Shown: one piece after another, positions 42,576 through 54,172 of the stretch
Layout of the letters: the number at the start of each line of letters is the position of its first letter
How positions within the stretch are numbered: the stretch's first letter is position 1
Source: Rattus norvegicus
Lineage: Eukaryota; Chordata; Mammalia; Rodentia; Muridae
DNA length: 64,000 nt
Assembly (NCBI RefSeq): GCF_036323735.1
Contig: NC_086026.1
Coordinates: 70,223,039-70,287,038, forward strand
Direction: 5' to 3'
Translations under genes and position numbers: made by a program
Notes under the pieces: generated by a model
Seen by the model: only the letters and a program-made list of their open reading frames with translations
Databases searched by the model: none
What the model was told of the DNA's origin: nothing

Positions 42576-43437
42576 AGCAAGAGGTTTGTGGGAACTGATC
42601 TTACAATGGGTAGTGAACTGAGGCTAGAAAGAAAAGAACCTATCACAGAGTGTGTGTTATCCTGCAGGCTGCTGCTGTGGGCAACCAAAGCTCAACCCAC
42701 TGAGGAATCTCAGGGAGATCCCCTAGAGCTCACTTCAGTGTCCCCCAGCAAAGGGAAAGAAATGATTACCCAATTCCCCAACTCTGAAGGCAGTGAGAAG
42801 CTTCCGGAAGCATTAACTCCTGGCTGCCTAGGTTAGATTCAATGCACAGTCTTGGGTGTTCCCAGTAGGTAGGCGAGGACTCTCGTGGGCGTGGCCTGAT
42901 CTACATATGTATTCTGAGCTGCTCAAATTCCAGGCTAGCACTGAAGGGCTTTTGAGTGCCCAAGCTCCTGGTAGGACCGTCTGTGGACCCGAGCGCATCT
43001 CTGCCTCACCCTCTCCTAACTCCTGTCTCTTGTCCTGAAACTCGCCCCACAGGGGACTTTCCAACAGCATTTTCAACAGCTTCCCGCCCACTAAACTACA
43101 GCCGAGGCTCTACTTCAGCAATGCCCATCCCTGTTCTTTCCCCTTTGCTGTGCCTGAAGTTCTTCCCAGCCCCAGATGGAGAGTGTGTCCGCACCTCTGC
43201 AAGTCCGTCTGGCTTCTTGACTTGCTTTGACCAAGAAGTGTATCATATTTGCTTTTGAGTTTTAGTCTTAGCGTATTTCAGCTTCCCTTAAGCTCCCTGA
43301 ACACCCTTCCTCTGGGATGTAAACAAACTCCTCCAACTGTCTCACTCAAGGGCTGTGTGGGGGAACTGAGGCACCCAGCCAGTGCCCAGTACCATCTGAG
43401 GCCTGCTCAGCTATTCCTGCTGAGCCATCCGAATGTT
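42576..43437. other. Unassigned intergenic sequence
   Basis: Open frames around 100-116 codons without homology; no repeat recognised. Confidence 0.35.
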
Positions 43438-43706
43438 TGCTTAATTTATTATTTATTTGTGGGCAGATGTATGTGGGGGTCTTTTTCAGGTGCTTCTCAC
43501 CTTCTATTTTTGAGAAAAGTCTTCTTTGGATGTCACCAATTCATCCAGTTGACCAGCAAGCTCTGAAGTTCTGTCTCTCCATGTCCCCTGTCTTCTTCTT
43601 ACCATAGTGTGCTTGGGGTTACAGACATGCCACGATGTCTGAAAGTCCTTGGGTCCGCACTTGGGTCCTTATACTTGTACAGACTGAGTCATCTCCCCAG
43701 CCTTGT
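43438..43706 (-). repeat. B4-type SINE, inverted
   Basis: TTTTTGAGAAAAGTCTTC..TTGACCAGCAAGCTCTGAAG..GTGCTTGGGGTTACAGACATGCC..GACTGAGTCATCTCCCCAGCC. Confidence 0.7.
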
Positions 43707-43789
43707 GAGTTATGCCCCGAGAGTTATAGCTTCAAAACCTCAATATTTCGGGGGTGTTTGGGATTCGGCAATAACTAACATAGCATGGC

Positions 43790-44560
43790 CTCCAAAATGA
43801 AGGGTCCAATGGCTTATGATCAAGTAGGGTGGCCGCCCACGTATCGCCAAACCTCCAGGATGTCTTCCTCCCAGGCAGCTCTATCCACAGCCACAGAATG
43901 GGGTTCCGTTCCCTTGTTGCCAGGAAAGACCATCGGCGTTCTTCCCTCAGCCTCTCTTAAAACAGGGAGGTGCCAGGGCTGTTGCGTCTTAAGCTCCCTG
44001 TGTTGAGGGAAACAACTCGCAGCCAAGAGAGCAAACAGAGCCCACCCTTCCCCAGGAACATCCAACGCCCGTCGCTGCTCCAGGCAGAATCCCAGTGCAA
44101 AATAATTCCCTTCCATGGGAGCTGGCTCAGAGTGCATCCGTCTTCACAGGCTCATAATTCATCTGATTATTCTCATGCCGGCCCAGTGGGGACTCAGAGT
44201 CATCAATAAATCACCACATTGCTGCAGATTATGCTAAACGACCTGGGTAGAGGACTGGATGTGCCTGCCGGTCTCTATGACCACGAGGGAGGGCTGGAGC
44301 CACTCACAGATGATGCTCCGCTCCGTGGGGCTGGAGAGTGTGCTCCCTGGGCGACGGTGCACCACCCTCTTGTCCTCTTTTGCTGTACCGTGATCATGAC
44401 CCATGAGAACAGGCACCCAGGGGTTGTCAGGTGACGCGAGTTCTGCCTTGTGATAGCCCTGAGGCTTCTCATCTGCAAAATGGTCAGGAATTCTTGTAGG
44501 AACTGAAGGAGAAGAGAAATGGGGGTTCTATACACTGTTCAGTCTCTCTGTATGTACGTG
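43790..44560. promoter_or_regulatory. Candidate conserved non-coding element
   Basis: Repeat-free block with binding-site-like AT words (CTCATAATTCATCTGATTATTC, CATCAATAAATCACC, CAGATTATGC) set in GC-richer DNA with scattered CpG. Inferred from texture only. Confidence 0.3.
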
Positions 44561-45213
44561 TGTTGGGGAAGGGTTCCTGATGGCCATTCTTCCAAAGTGA
44601 CCCAGGGATACCTTGGGGAGAGTAGACAGGACTGGAGGTAAAACTACTGTGAGCCTAGCACATCTGAGCCTAATGCTAGCTCCTTCTCTTGTGTTTCAGA
44701 TAGGCTCAGTAGGGAATCAGGGCTCAGTGTGGGGAACCCTTTAGCAAAGGCCTCACAGTGTGATGATTGCTGAGTTGCTCCTTCTCTAAGCTCATACTTC
44801 CCTTTGCTGTGTGTGTTGTTTGCCCATATTTCTGTTTCTTTGGTTTCCAGTATTATCGAGAGGCTTCCCCGGGACTTCCTTCAGTAAGCAAGAAATAAAG
44901 TCAGGGGTTATGATTTTCTTTTGAAACAAAAAGAAATGTACTCATGGAACTCTCACCATGTCACAGGTCTTCCAGTACATTTCTCACTCACCAGCTCCTT
45001 CTCAGTGGGCTTCACTTGGCTCTATTTCCACAGGGGAGGGAACAAGACCTTTGTAAGGCCAGGCATATCTGCTCCAGGTACAGAGAAGGAGTTTAACCTG
45101 TGCTCTGTCCTGCTACTTCACATTGGAAACCGGAGACCTCTGTCTTCTTTTTCATCATGTATCCTCCTCAACTTACCCCAGTTTTGATCTTTTTACTACT
45201 CCCTGTTTTGGGA
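44561..45213. other. Unassigned intergenic sequence
   Basis: Nothing recognised. Confidence 0.35.
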
Positions 45214-45349
45214 CCCTTCCTTCCTTCCTTCCTTCCTTCCTTCCTTCCTTCCTTCCTTCCTTCCTTCCTTCCTCCCTCCCTCCCTCCCTCCCTCCCTCCC
45301 TCCCTTCCTTCCTTCCTTCCTTCCTTCCTTCCTTCCTTCCTTCCTTCTT
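45214..45349 (+). repeat. (TTCC)n with (CCCT)n core
   Basis: Tetranucleotide array: TTCC units flank about eight CCCT units at 45271-45304. Lys/Glu/Gly/Arg-repeat open frames on the minus strand are artefacts. Confidence 0.97.
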
Positions 45350-46989
45350 TTTTAAGTTGCAATCAAGACTCCCATAACTTAAACTCATTTGTAGATTTCA
45401 GAATCATGTGTTGTTGTTGCTGGTCCAGGCAATCAGTTGAGAGTAAATGAATGAATGGGTGGATGAATGAATGAATGAATAAAATGACCTGATTCATGAT
45501 GTGGAAAATTAGAGATTTTCGTTCAGGGGAATTTGATGAAGGATCATTAGGGGATCTATGTGCTCTGAGTCAAAGGCCCTCCTCAGTAGATCCATGACCT
45601 GTGTATGGCACACTTTCGAGCACATGACTACGTTCTTTTAAGACAATGAGCAGGTGGATCACTTCAGGAAGAAGTTGGTCCAACTGCTGGATCCGGGGCA
45701 TTCAATAAGCAGTGCCTTCCGATCTCCCCAGGGTCTGAATACTGTGATGAATGGAGAATGTGTCACATACAATGAGAGCAGCTACTCATTATGATGCGCC
45801 TGACATTTGGGCTTTCTTATCCCGAATCTCAGATGTTGGTGGATCGCACAGACCTGGAACTATTGCTTCCAGAATTGAAACTCTTGGAGGAGCCTAACGG
45901 ATCTGTTTCCTTAAGGCAGCATTTTTTTTTTTTTAATTCACTAATCTGAGTGAGACTGGAGGTAACAAAGAATGGTGTCTCCTCTTCAAGAGAATGATGT
46001 GTGTGGATGGGGGGAGGGTTGTCACCTAATACATCAAGGTTTAGGAAAGCTATAGGACTGCCTTGATAGAGCAGTAGGATTCTCTAGAAAATGTTTTTAA
46101 CAGTTGAAGAGGAATATGGTCTCAAATGAGGGGTTTAGGTTGATAGAATGGGGGTCAAATGACATAAGAGAGGAAGAGGTGCAGTCGGCCTTTCTCCAGC
46201 AAGACTTTTTAAGTAGTAAACAGAAAATGAAGACCAGCTGGGATGGAGGCCCCCGCTTTTGAGCAGGTCTTGGAAATCCTCATGAAAAATGTTTGATCCT
46301 GAATTTGGGGCCAGAAGAGGGGGTAAAAAACCAAACCAAACCAAACAAAACAACTCACAAAACCTTGGGGTCCAAACTGGCTCATATCTCGAGAGCAGAG
46401 CAGGTCTGCTCAGTCTGGCAAAGGTGACCAAGGTGACTCGTGATGTTGATTGATGTTAAGGAGCCGGCTTTGCCGAATGATCTCCGACCATAAAAGCAAA
46501 TGCAGTGTGGGACTAGGTAACTTGGATTAACTCCCCTCCTTGGAGCAATAGGAAAGACCAGACTTAATATGTATGGAGAATCAGACTGAAGGTAAAGTGG
46601 CGGTGGGCACGGCAGAGGTCCAGAGAGGGAAGGCGATGGCCCACACTGATTGTCAACTGATAACAGGCACAGTCACCTAAAAAAAGATCTGGGCGTGTCT
46701 GTGGGTGTTATACAGGTCGGCTGGCTTCTGGGCCTGTCTGTCTTACCCAAGTTAATTTGAAGTAGGAAGACACACAGGAAATGTGAGCACCTCCATTACA
46801 TGCCTGGGGTCCTGAGAGGAAGAACAAAAAGGGAGCTGAGTACAAGGGAGCCTCCATCTTGCTGTCTGCTTCTGCCCTGTGGCCAGCAGCCTCACTCCTG
46901 CAGCCAGGACTTCCTGTCAGCATGTACCACACCTGCAAACCCATCCAAAACAATGTTTGTCACTTAAATTGCTTTTTTATTTGAGGTGT
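45350..46989. other. Unassigned intergenic sequence
   Basis: Short (GAAT)n at 45446-45481 and a CCAAA-rich stretch at 46330-46350; otherwise no family recognised. Confidence 0.4.
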
Positions 46990-47640
46990 TTTTATTACAC
47001 CAATGGGAAAAATAACTGAGATGGGTAACTTCAGAATTGGGAACTTTTAAGATGTATTCACTGACAAAAAAATTGAATTAAATGAAAATAAAACACTTAA
47101 AACGAACTTTTAGAGATTATACAGTACAGCCCTACACAGTACAGTCCTACGTAACCTACCCATCAAAGGAGAGATCCAAGGAAATCAAAGAACTGTTTCT
47201 CAGACTGCAGCCTGAGGATACACTGACATGTGAGAGACTTGACTGAAACAGGAGCTTAGAGAGGGGCGCTTCAAACTCATCTACTAGAAGTGTTCGGAGG
47301 TCCAAAGTCACCTTTAAAGTCTAAAAATAACACAAAGAGAAAAAGAGCAAAGCAAATCTCCACTATGTATAAAAATACAATAAAGACGAAATGAAAATCC
47401 ACTCGGAAGAGATGTGATAAAGCTGAACTCACAAGGCCATCCTTGAGAGGATGGACAAAAATTGATAAACTCCTACTTAGGGAGACTAAGCCTGAATACA
47501 GAGGGGACAGATGACCAAGACCAGGGGTAAATGAAGGCGATTTCTATAGATGATAGAAGGAAGGGGGTGCTAGCAATAACTTTATAACATCATACTCATA
47601 ACCACTGGGGGGAAAACAAACATTCAAACTGGTGGCAACA
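46990..47640 (+). mobile_element. Degenerate LINE-1 ORF2 fragment
   Basis: A-rich on the sense strand with L1-like phrases (CAAAGCAAATCTCC, AAAATTGATAAACTCC). Heavily mutated; no open frame. Family assignment by eye. Confidence 0.55.
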
Positions 47641-47696
47641 TTAAAACAGAAACTCAGAACAGCCTATCTATTAAATACATTTTATTTGTTCTGTAG

Positions 47697-47728
<32 letters not shown>
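47697..47728 (+). repeat. (TG)n
   Basis: Pure TG tract. Confidence 0.95.
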
Positions 47729-47730
<2 letters not shown>

Positions 47731-47774
47731 GCCAAAGGTAGATGTTGGAGTGCCTCCCTCTATTCCTGCATTCT

Positions 47775-47945
47775 CGTTTGCTTTCTGTTGCTCTGATAAA
47801 ACACTGACAAAGAGCAACATAGGAGAAAGGGCATTATTTCAGCTTACAAGTTACAGTCAGCCACTGTGAGAAGCCAGAGAAAACTCAAGGCAGGAAACAC
47901 CGATGGTGGGCTGAGCCCTCCTGCATCAATTAACAATTAAGAAAA
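47775..47945 (+). repeat. Rodent interspersed repeat, truncated (class not named)
   Basis: TTGCTCTGATAAAACACTGAC..CAGCTTACAAGTTACAGTC..GCATCAATTAACAATTAAG. The same family occurs at about 49925, 55770, 60938 (inverted) and 62500 (inverted). Confidence 0.6.
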
Positions 47946-47968
47946 TGTTAATTCTTTTAATTTCTTAA

Positions 47969-47969
<1 letters not shown>

Positions 47970-48025
<56 letters not shown>

Positions 48026-48040
48026 TCTCTCTCTCTCTCC
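47970..48040 (+). repeat. (CT)n
   Basis: Nearly pure CT tract with one CCC interruption at about 48021. Confidence 0.97.
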
Positions 48041-48245
48041 CACTGTGGGGTTCAACAACTGTCTAGATTGGCTGGTCTTGCCAGTGAGCTCCAGAATTTG
48101 CCTGTCCCTGCCCTGCCCCATCTCTAGTGCTAGGGATACAGAAATGCAACACTATACCTGGCTTTTACGTGAGTGCTGGGGATCTAGACTCAAGTCCCTG
48201 TATAATAGGCACTTGACTGACTGAAGCCATCTCCCAAGACCCTTA
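48041..48245 (-). repeat. B4-type SINE, inverted
   Basis: TCTAGATTGGCTGGTCTTGCC..GTGCTAGGGATACAGAAATGC..GTGCTGGGGATCTAGACTC..CTGAAGCCATCTCCC. Confidence 0.7.
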
Positions 48246-48796
48246 TTTGCTACATTCAAAGGAACTTCCTGCAGAAGAGACTCCAAGATCAAATAGCTTT
48301 ATTGGTAATGTCTGCGGAGAAACCCCAAGGATGAAATAAAATGCACCAACTGTACACGTTACTTTTCTCATCATTGGGACCACATACAAGAACAACTTAA
48401 AGTGGGAGGGTTTCTTCTGGCTCCTGGTTATGGTGCTATGGTGGTTGTGGCAGTGTGAGGCACCTGGTGACCTTGCATTTGCAGTAAGGGAGCAGGGAGT
48501 GTGACAGTCAGTGCTCACCCCACCCTCTCCTGTTCTGTTTAGTCCTGGACTGAGGCTCACAGATGCTGCAACTCATGTTTAGAGTGGACCTTCATACCTT
48601 AGTAATCTGTTTCAGAGATATCCTTTGGGGTGTGTCCAGTGGTCTGTCTCCTAGGAGAGCCTACAAGCAGATAGATTGACCGAAGACTATCAAACCAATC
48701 TGACATAAAACCCTTTAGAAAATGTAGTTGATTAGCATAGCTCTAATGTCAAAAATCTGCAAGGAAGAAAGCAGTTTATACGTAAAATAGACCAGA
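48246..48796. other. Unassigned sequence
   Basis: Between SINEs inside the fossil L1-rich region; not assigned. Confidence 0.35.
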
Positions 48797-48925
48797 TAAA
48801 AGCGTCAGTACCCACCTATAATCCTGGGACTCAAGGGGTTCAGCTTGGATTACATAATGAACAGGAAGCTAGCCTAGGCTGCACAGCAAGACCCTGTTAC
48901 AAACAAACAAACAAACAACAACAAA
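48797..48925 (+). repeat. B1 SINE, diverged
   Basis: GTACCCACCTATAATCCTGGGACTC..GGAAGCTAGCCTAGGCTGCACAGC..AAGACCCTGTTAC with an (ACAA)n tail. Confidence 0.75.
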
Positions 48926-48934
48926 CCAATGGAT

Positions 48935-49414
48935 TAAACAAAGAAGACCAATATTTTTTCATTAAATCCAACAATCTAGAAAAAGGCAAACACACCATGA
49001 CCACATAGGGTTTGTGCAGGAGTAACATAACATCTGAGAATCAAACAATATAATTTGTCATATTAATATAAATAAGTAAAGTGATATATAATTTCAATAG
49101 GTACATTTTACTGGATAGAAGCTTGAAATAAATGAAAGATAGTGTCTCTGTAAACTAGAAAAGGATAGATGCAGTAGGTCATCTTTGAAAACTCAGTCAG
49201 GATGAGGTTTGTCATTCAACTCTGAACTAGAGATCACGGGTACTGCAATAAGGCAAGGGAGAAATAGGAACTATGCATCTCTATCGATATAGACATAGAT
49301 TTTTTTAAAAGTAAGAATAATCTGCCCTCATTTGTAAGTGACATGATTGTTTATATAAAATATTTCAGGGAATCTCCAGAAAAGCTACTAGAATTAAAAA
49401 GGGAACTTAGTAGT
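48935..49414 (+). mobile_element. Degenerate LINE-1 ORF2 fragment
   Basis: GAAAAAGGCAAACACACC..AACATCTGAGAATCAAACAA..TTTCAATAGGTAC..TCTGCCCTCATTTG..AAGTGACATGATTG are recognisable L1 reverse-transcriptase-region phrases. Confidence 0.65.
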
Positions 49415-49552
49415 TAGGGGTGGTGGTGCTTAACTACAATCCCAGTCCTCAGGAGGCTGAGGCAGAAATGTCGGGTGACCAAGTCCTCCAGCTGCAAGTC
49501 CAATTCAAGGCCATCCTGGGCTCCACGAGATACTGCATACAAATCAAAACAG
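49415..49552 (+). repeat. B1 SINE
   Basis: GGGGTGGTGGTGCTTAACTAC..AATCCCAGTCCTCAGGAGG..CTGAGGCAG..CAAGGCCATCCTGGGCTCC. Inserted in the fossil L1. Confidence 0.85.
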
Positions 49553-49900
49553 TGAATTTAGCCAAGCTGCAGATAGAAATACAACACATAAATTGATTGT
49601 AAGTGTACATATTAGGACCAAACAATTGGAAAGTGAAATTAAAAGATGCATTTCACACTGTGTAAGAAAACGTGGACATACATAGGGCACTGCCAACAGA
49701 AATTGAAGGTCTAAATACACATAGATGTGGACCATTTTGTGTATCATAGAAGTCAGTATTGCCACGTGTCGGCTCTTTCCAAGTAGGGCTGATGAACCTA
49801 TAAATTAACAAAAATCTTAGCAGAGGCTTTGAAACCAGGAATTGACAAGATAATTTGTAAAAACAAGAAAATTGAAATTGCAAAAAAAAAAAAAAATTAG
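49553..49900 (+). mobile_element. Degenerate LINE-1 ORF2 fragment (continuation)
   Basis: Continues the L1 after the B1 (AATTGAAGGTCTAAATACAC; GAAATTGCAAAAAA-type end). Confidence 0.5.
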
Positions 49901-49919
49901 GAAGACACAGTTTTGAGAA

Positions 49920-50230
49920 AAGGTAAAGGCCTGTTGCTGTGATAAAACACTGTGGCCCAAAGCAACTGAGGGAGGGAAATGTGTATTTCGGCTTACACTC
50001 CCAGGTCACAGTCCATCAGTCCATCAGTCAGGGCAGGGCCTGAAGCAGAGACAATGGGGAGACGCTGCTCACTGGCTCACCCAGCCTGCTTCCCTGTAAT
50101 ACTCATACCAAAGAGTAATCAAGAAAACGCACCACAGACTTGTCTACAGCCAATTTCACAGGGACATTTTCCCAATTAAGATCCCTCTACCCTCACAGGT
50201 TTGTGTCCGTCGACAGAAACCAACTAGGAC
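49920..50230 (+). repeat. Rodent interspersed repeat (same family as 47775)
   Basis: CTGTTGCTGTGATAAAACACTG..TCGGCTTACACTCCCAGGTC..CTGAAGCAGAGAC..TTTCCCAATTAAGATCCC..AACCAACTAGGACA. Confidence 0.75.
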
Positions 50231-50399
50231 AAGGTCTGAAGCCGTCTGGCTTCATACCACAGAGTCACTCTGAAGACGATGTGAGGTAGGCAGGGATGCA
50301 GAGCAGAGGAGGGGAAGAGAAGGCAGAAACGTCACGATACAGAGTTACAGTAACGTCGACGGTGAGACAGGTCGTTACATAGAACGGAGGGACAAAGAG

Positions 50400-50468
50400 A
50401 ATCCAGAAATGGACCCAGACACAGATGACTGGACCTCATCAAACTGACCATGAAAATTCAGTAGAGAA
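50400..50468 (+). mobile_element. LINE-1 fossil, piece left of the young insertion
   Basis: GACTGGACCTCATCAAACTG resembles L1 ORF2. The frame-broken L1 appears to resume right of the insertion at 50484-50711. Confidence 0.5.
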
Positions 50469-50483
50469 AGGGCTGTCTTTTTC

Positions 50484-50711
50484 TTGTTTTTTTTTTTTTT
50501 TTATTAACTTGAGTATTTCTTATATACATTTTGAGTGTTATTCCCTTTCCCGGTTTCCGGGCAAACATCCCCCTAATCCCTCCCCCCTCCCCTTCCTTAT
50601 GGGTGTTCCCCTCCCCATCCTCCCCCCATTGCCGCCCTCCCCCCAACAGTCTAGTTCACTGGGGGTTCAGTCTTAGCAGGACCCAGGGCTTCCCCTTCCA
50701 CTGGTGCTCTT
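50484..50711 (-). mobile_element. Young rat LINE-1 3'-end insertion, antisense, with target-site duplication
   Basis: A 228-bp 5'-truncated L1: T-rich tail, ATTAACTTGAGTATTTCTTAT, then the C-rich 3' UTR and AGTCTAGTTCACTGGGGG. AGGGCTGTCTTTTTC is duplicated at 50469-50483 and 50712-50726. It is too short to encode anything. Confidence 0.92.
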
Positions 50712-50726
50712 AGGGCTGTCTTTTTC

Positions 50727-51360
50727 AAAACTGATCTCTACATACGCCAACACTCATTGAACTAGACACATCAGAGGAAAGTGGGCTCCTATATTCAAAA
50801 TATGTTCAATGGTATTAAAATACATAATGATACGTTAAAGTCAGTGAGGAAAAAAATAAATCAAACAGGGACCTAATGGGAAAAACGCACAGGCTAGACA
50901 CTTAAAGGGAGACTGCTAAACAATCGTAGATGTGCCCAAATGCCCTGGCAGGGTGTCTGGAAAATGACTTTAGATACAAGTGAGTGTTCCCTACACGTCC
51001 CTCAGGGTGCCTGAAGCCCAGAGATCCTTAACACCAGTTCTAAAGACGGGAGTGTAAAGTAGTAAAGAGGTTGGCTTTGATTTTTGTCTCCTACACTGGA
51101 AGGCCCCGGTGCCGCGGTGACTCAGCTGTTCTCCTTAGGTTCGCGGTGGACAGAAGCGTGCAGGTGCGCTGAGAGACAGGTGCTGGAATGCTTGCATCAG
51201 CGTCATTCAAATAGTCCCAGTGGACAGCCCAAATGTTTATCCACAACAGAATGCAAAAAAATTAAGTGTGAGCGATTCATACAAAGAAACTCCCGGCAGA
51301 GGAAACGAGTGAGCCACAGCTTCTCCTAACAACGTGGCTAAAGCTTGCAAACAAACCGTT
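50727..51360 (+). mobile_element. Degenerate LINE-1 3' part (continuation)
   Basis: Fossil L1 phrases such as GTGGACAGCCCAAATGTTTATCCACAACAG correspond to the 3' end of ORF2. Borders are approximate. Confidence 0.45.
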
Positions 51361-51870
51361 GGGTAAACAAAGCAAGACAAGGAAAACAAAACAAACCAAT
51401 TTACTCGCCTCGAAGACAGTACACGCGCAACCAGACTACTGTGTTTAGGGATGTGTGTCTAGCTGATAGCAACACTGCAGAGGAAGGGAAGAGAGTGGTA
51501 ACCACGGACACCCAGGGAGTTATGCTGTACCAGGGAAGGGGAGCCTGCGATGAAGACCCAAGTGAGGGGATGAGCCCTGCAGTCGTGGGGGAAGCTGGGA
51601 GAGAGTAAGTTTGGGAAAGGTATTTCCCAACAAGTTAGTACATTACATTTATTTATATAATTTATACGTAATATATAATAAACATATAATAATATAAACA
51701 ATAAATATAAACAAACCAGCAAGCAAACAAAAAAATAAAACATAGGAGCTTGGAGAAACTTCTTGCAAGACTGTTAGGGTGCAGTGGACTCTTCAGAGCT
51801 TCCTGGGAGATCCGGTACCCAGACACTGAAGCTGCTGGGCAGGGCAGGGCAGGGCTGGGCAGTGGTAGCT
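51361..51870. other. Unassigned, partly AT-rich sequence
   Basis: AT-rich run at 51640-51745; nothing else recognised. Confidence 0.35.
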
Positions 51871-51879
51871 GCTGGGGAC

Positions 51880-52059
51880 TGTATTAGTTACTTTACTGAT
51901 GCAGGGATGAAACTCTATGACATGGCAACTTGCAGAAGAGCTTATTTGGTCTTATGGTTCTATAAGGTTAGAGTCCATGATGACGGGAGGAGGCAGCAGG
52001 TGACAGGCATGGCATCTCGACCAGAAGCTGAGGTCTCACATCTTGAGCTATAAGCACAA

Positions 52060-52138
<79 letters not shown>

Positions 52139-52290
52139 CTGCCTCTGAGTGACACACTTCTTCCAACAAGACCACACTTCCTAAACCCATCCAAACAATG
52201 CCATCAACTGGGACCAAGCATTCAAATGCCCAAGACTATGAGGACATTTCTTTTGTTTCTCATTCAAACCATTGCATGGGAGGGAGGAAG
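51880..52290 (+). repeat. Rodent interspersed repeat with (CA)n(GA)n
   Basis: Starts TGTATTAGTTACTTTACTGATGC and ends CTCATTCAAACCATTGCA. A (CA)n at 52060-52100 and (GA)n at 52101-52136 lie inside. LTR-like or other class; name not certain. Confidence 0.55.
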
Positions 52291-52544
52291 TCAGTAGAAG
52301 GCTATGCCTCTACAAAGCTGCCAGAGTGATTGCATAGCTGAATGTCCAGCCGTGAGCTGTGGTCACTGTTGAATCAGTATGGAGTGCATTAGAAGGAAGA
52401 GTTGGCCATAGAACATAGAAGAACAAAGACCAGATCCCCAGTCCAGGGTCTATCTGTGCTATGTGACCTGAATAGGTGTTTATTATTTCTAGGTAGGGCA
52501 CTAATGGCAGACTAAGGAAACCATCTTACCCAAGTCTACTCTGG

Positions 52545-53340
52545 CAAACCAACAAGTTTATTGGTCGTACTTACAGAAGCACAGAAAGAGATTGTCGAGA
52601 AACCCTGTGCTAAGGTTGGAAAGCCCTGAACTTGGTGCAAGATGCAGATTTGCTTTGTAGAGAGGCTTCTATTCTCTACCTATGGGGTCCTGGATGCCAC
52701 ACCCTCTCCCTGAGCAATGTCACTTAGTCCTTAGGGAAATTACAGGTCCAACTCCCTTTCTTCCTATAAGAAACCCTTTCAACAAACACCTGAGATACTC
52801 GGAATGCTTCCCCATGCTAATGAGGTATCTCACTCCTACCCCTTCCCCAGAGTTGTACATAAGCATTGTTAACCCCAGATAAAATTGATCTGCCTCCTGG
52901 AAGCTGATCCTGGAGTGGCATCATTTCCATTCCTCATAGAGGGGCTTCTGAACTCACTGTTTGTAGCCTCTGCCCCATTTGCCATCATGGACCGATATTG
53001 GCTAATCCCTGATCCCTGGGAGCAAGGAGGGTCTTACAAGAGCCTGGGTGAGCTGTATCATTGGAAACCCACCCTAGGATGAGTGATAACTCATGAAAGC
53101 TGTATCCCTAGAACTCTCTACCCGTCTGCTGACCAGCCAGTGTCTCCTCTCCCCAATATTACTGCTTATATGGCCTTGAGGCTTGAGCTTGTGAATCTTG
53201 TATGTTTCAAGAACTTCCTGGGCTCTGTCAGTTATGTTTACTTCCTGAGCCTTAAAGCATCCCTCATCCCTCCTGGTGAGAATATTTTAACTGACAGGAA
53301 ATAATTATACAACACTCTATCCCGTCCTCTGGATCTTAAA
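52545..53340. repeat. Unclassified interspersed repeat, copy 1
   Basis: The segment 53030-53330 is homologous to 56430-56712: shared GAGCCTGGGTGAG, CTCATGAAAGCT/CTCACAAAGCTT, CTTCCTGAGCCTT and GAAATAATTATACAACAC. The left part has AAGTTTATTGG-type text seen again near 56390. Confidence 0.5.
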
Positions 53341-53965
53341 TCCCTCCCTATTTCTATGATATTCCCTAAGCCTTGGCATGGAAATATAACAGATACCTGA
53401 TTTTTTTTTTTTTACCTTCTATGGCAAAGCATTGGCTTCTATGCCACAGCATAGGCTTGGCCATTTATGTATCATAGCAGCAACCCACCCACCCCATACA
53501 CACACTACAAAAAGAAGTTTTTCTCCATGATCAAACTAAAGCTAACAACAGCAGGAAGCTATAAATATCAATGAAAATGTTTAGAAAGCAATATGACAGT
53601 CACATCACATCCACTTAACAAAATACTAGTATTGCTTTTAACTAGGGCCTATGACCTCCCAAACCATAGGTTTCTGCCTTGACTCACCATGTTAGACATG
53701 AGTTACTGGACATTAAATGGGCCTTAGATATAATCAGTGAGTAGCTGGTTCTTCCCGTAACAGCCATACCACAGTTGTACCAGAGGACACATCTTACCCA
53801 GCATGTTGGTACTATAGCTCTCAGAGTCCACAGCAGATCAGGACTATCTGTGACAGTTTCCCTCTAACAACATGCATATTACTTGCTAACACTATACATG
53901 CCAACCATATGAGAGCTAGCTCCCAGCTGAGTCTCAGACTGATTTCTCCATGTCCTACAGTCAAA
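53341..53965. other. Unassigned intergenic sequence
   Basis: T-rich tract at 53401-53413; no gene recognised. Confidence 0.35.
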
Positions 53966-54172
53966 GTGTGCACTGTCTTTTTTTTTTTTTTGGTTCTTTT
54001 TTTTCGGAGCTGGGGACCGAACCCAGGGCCTTGCGCTTCCTGAGCTAAATCCTCAACCCCGTGTGCACTGTCTTTTTTTTTTTTTTTTGGTTCTTTTTTT
54101 TCGGAGCTGGGGACCGAACCCAGGGCCTTGCGCTTCCTGAGCTAAATCCTCAACCCCGTGTGCACTGTCTTT
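53966..54172 (-). repeat. Tandemly duplicated ID SINE with three copies of its target site
   Basis: Two inverted ID elements (53981-54060 and 54076-54157) carry the same internal deletion of about 19 bp between the A- and B-box regions. GTGTGCACTGTCTTT occurs three times: 53966-53980, 54061-54075 and 54158-54172. The units are 95 and 97 bp and differ essentially in T-tail length. One insertion followed by tandem duplication explains this best. Confidence 0.95.

Noticed and set aside
45168..45450. Lys/Glu/Gly/Arg and Pro/Ser/Leu-repeat open frames
   Set aside because: Translations of the (TTCC)n/(CCCT)n array.
2131..54157. tRNA-like A and B boxes at several places (for example 2131, 3982, 20590, 25250, 31430, 54050)
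   Set aside because: They belong to ID retroposons with A-rich tails and target-site duplications, not functional tRNA genes.
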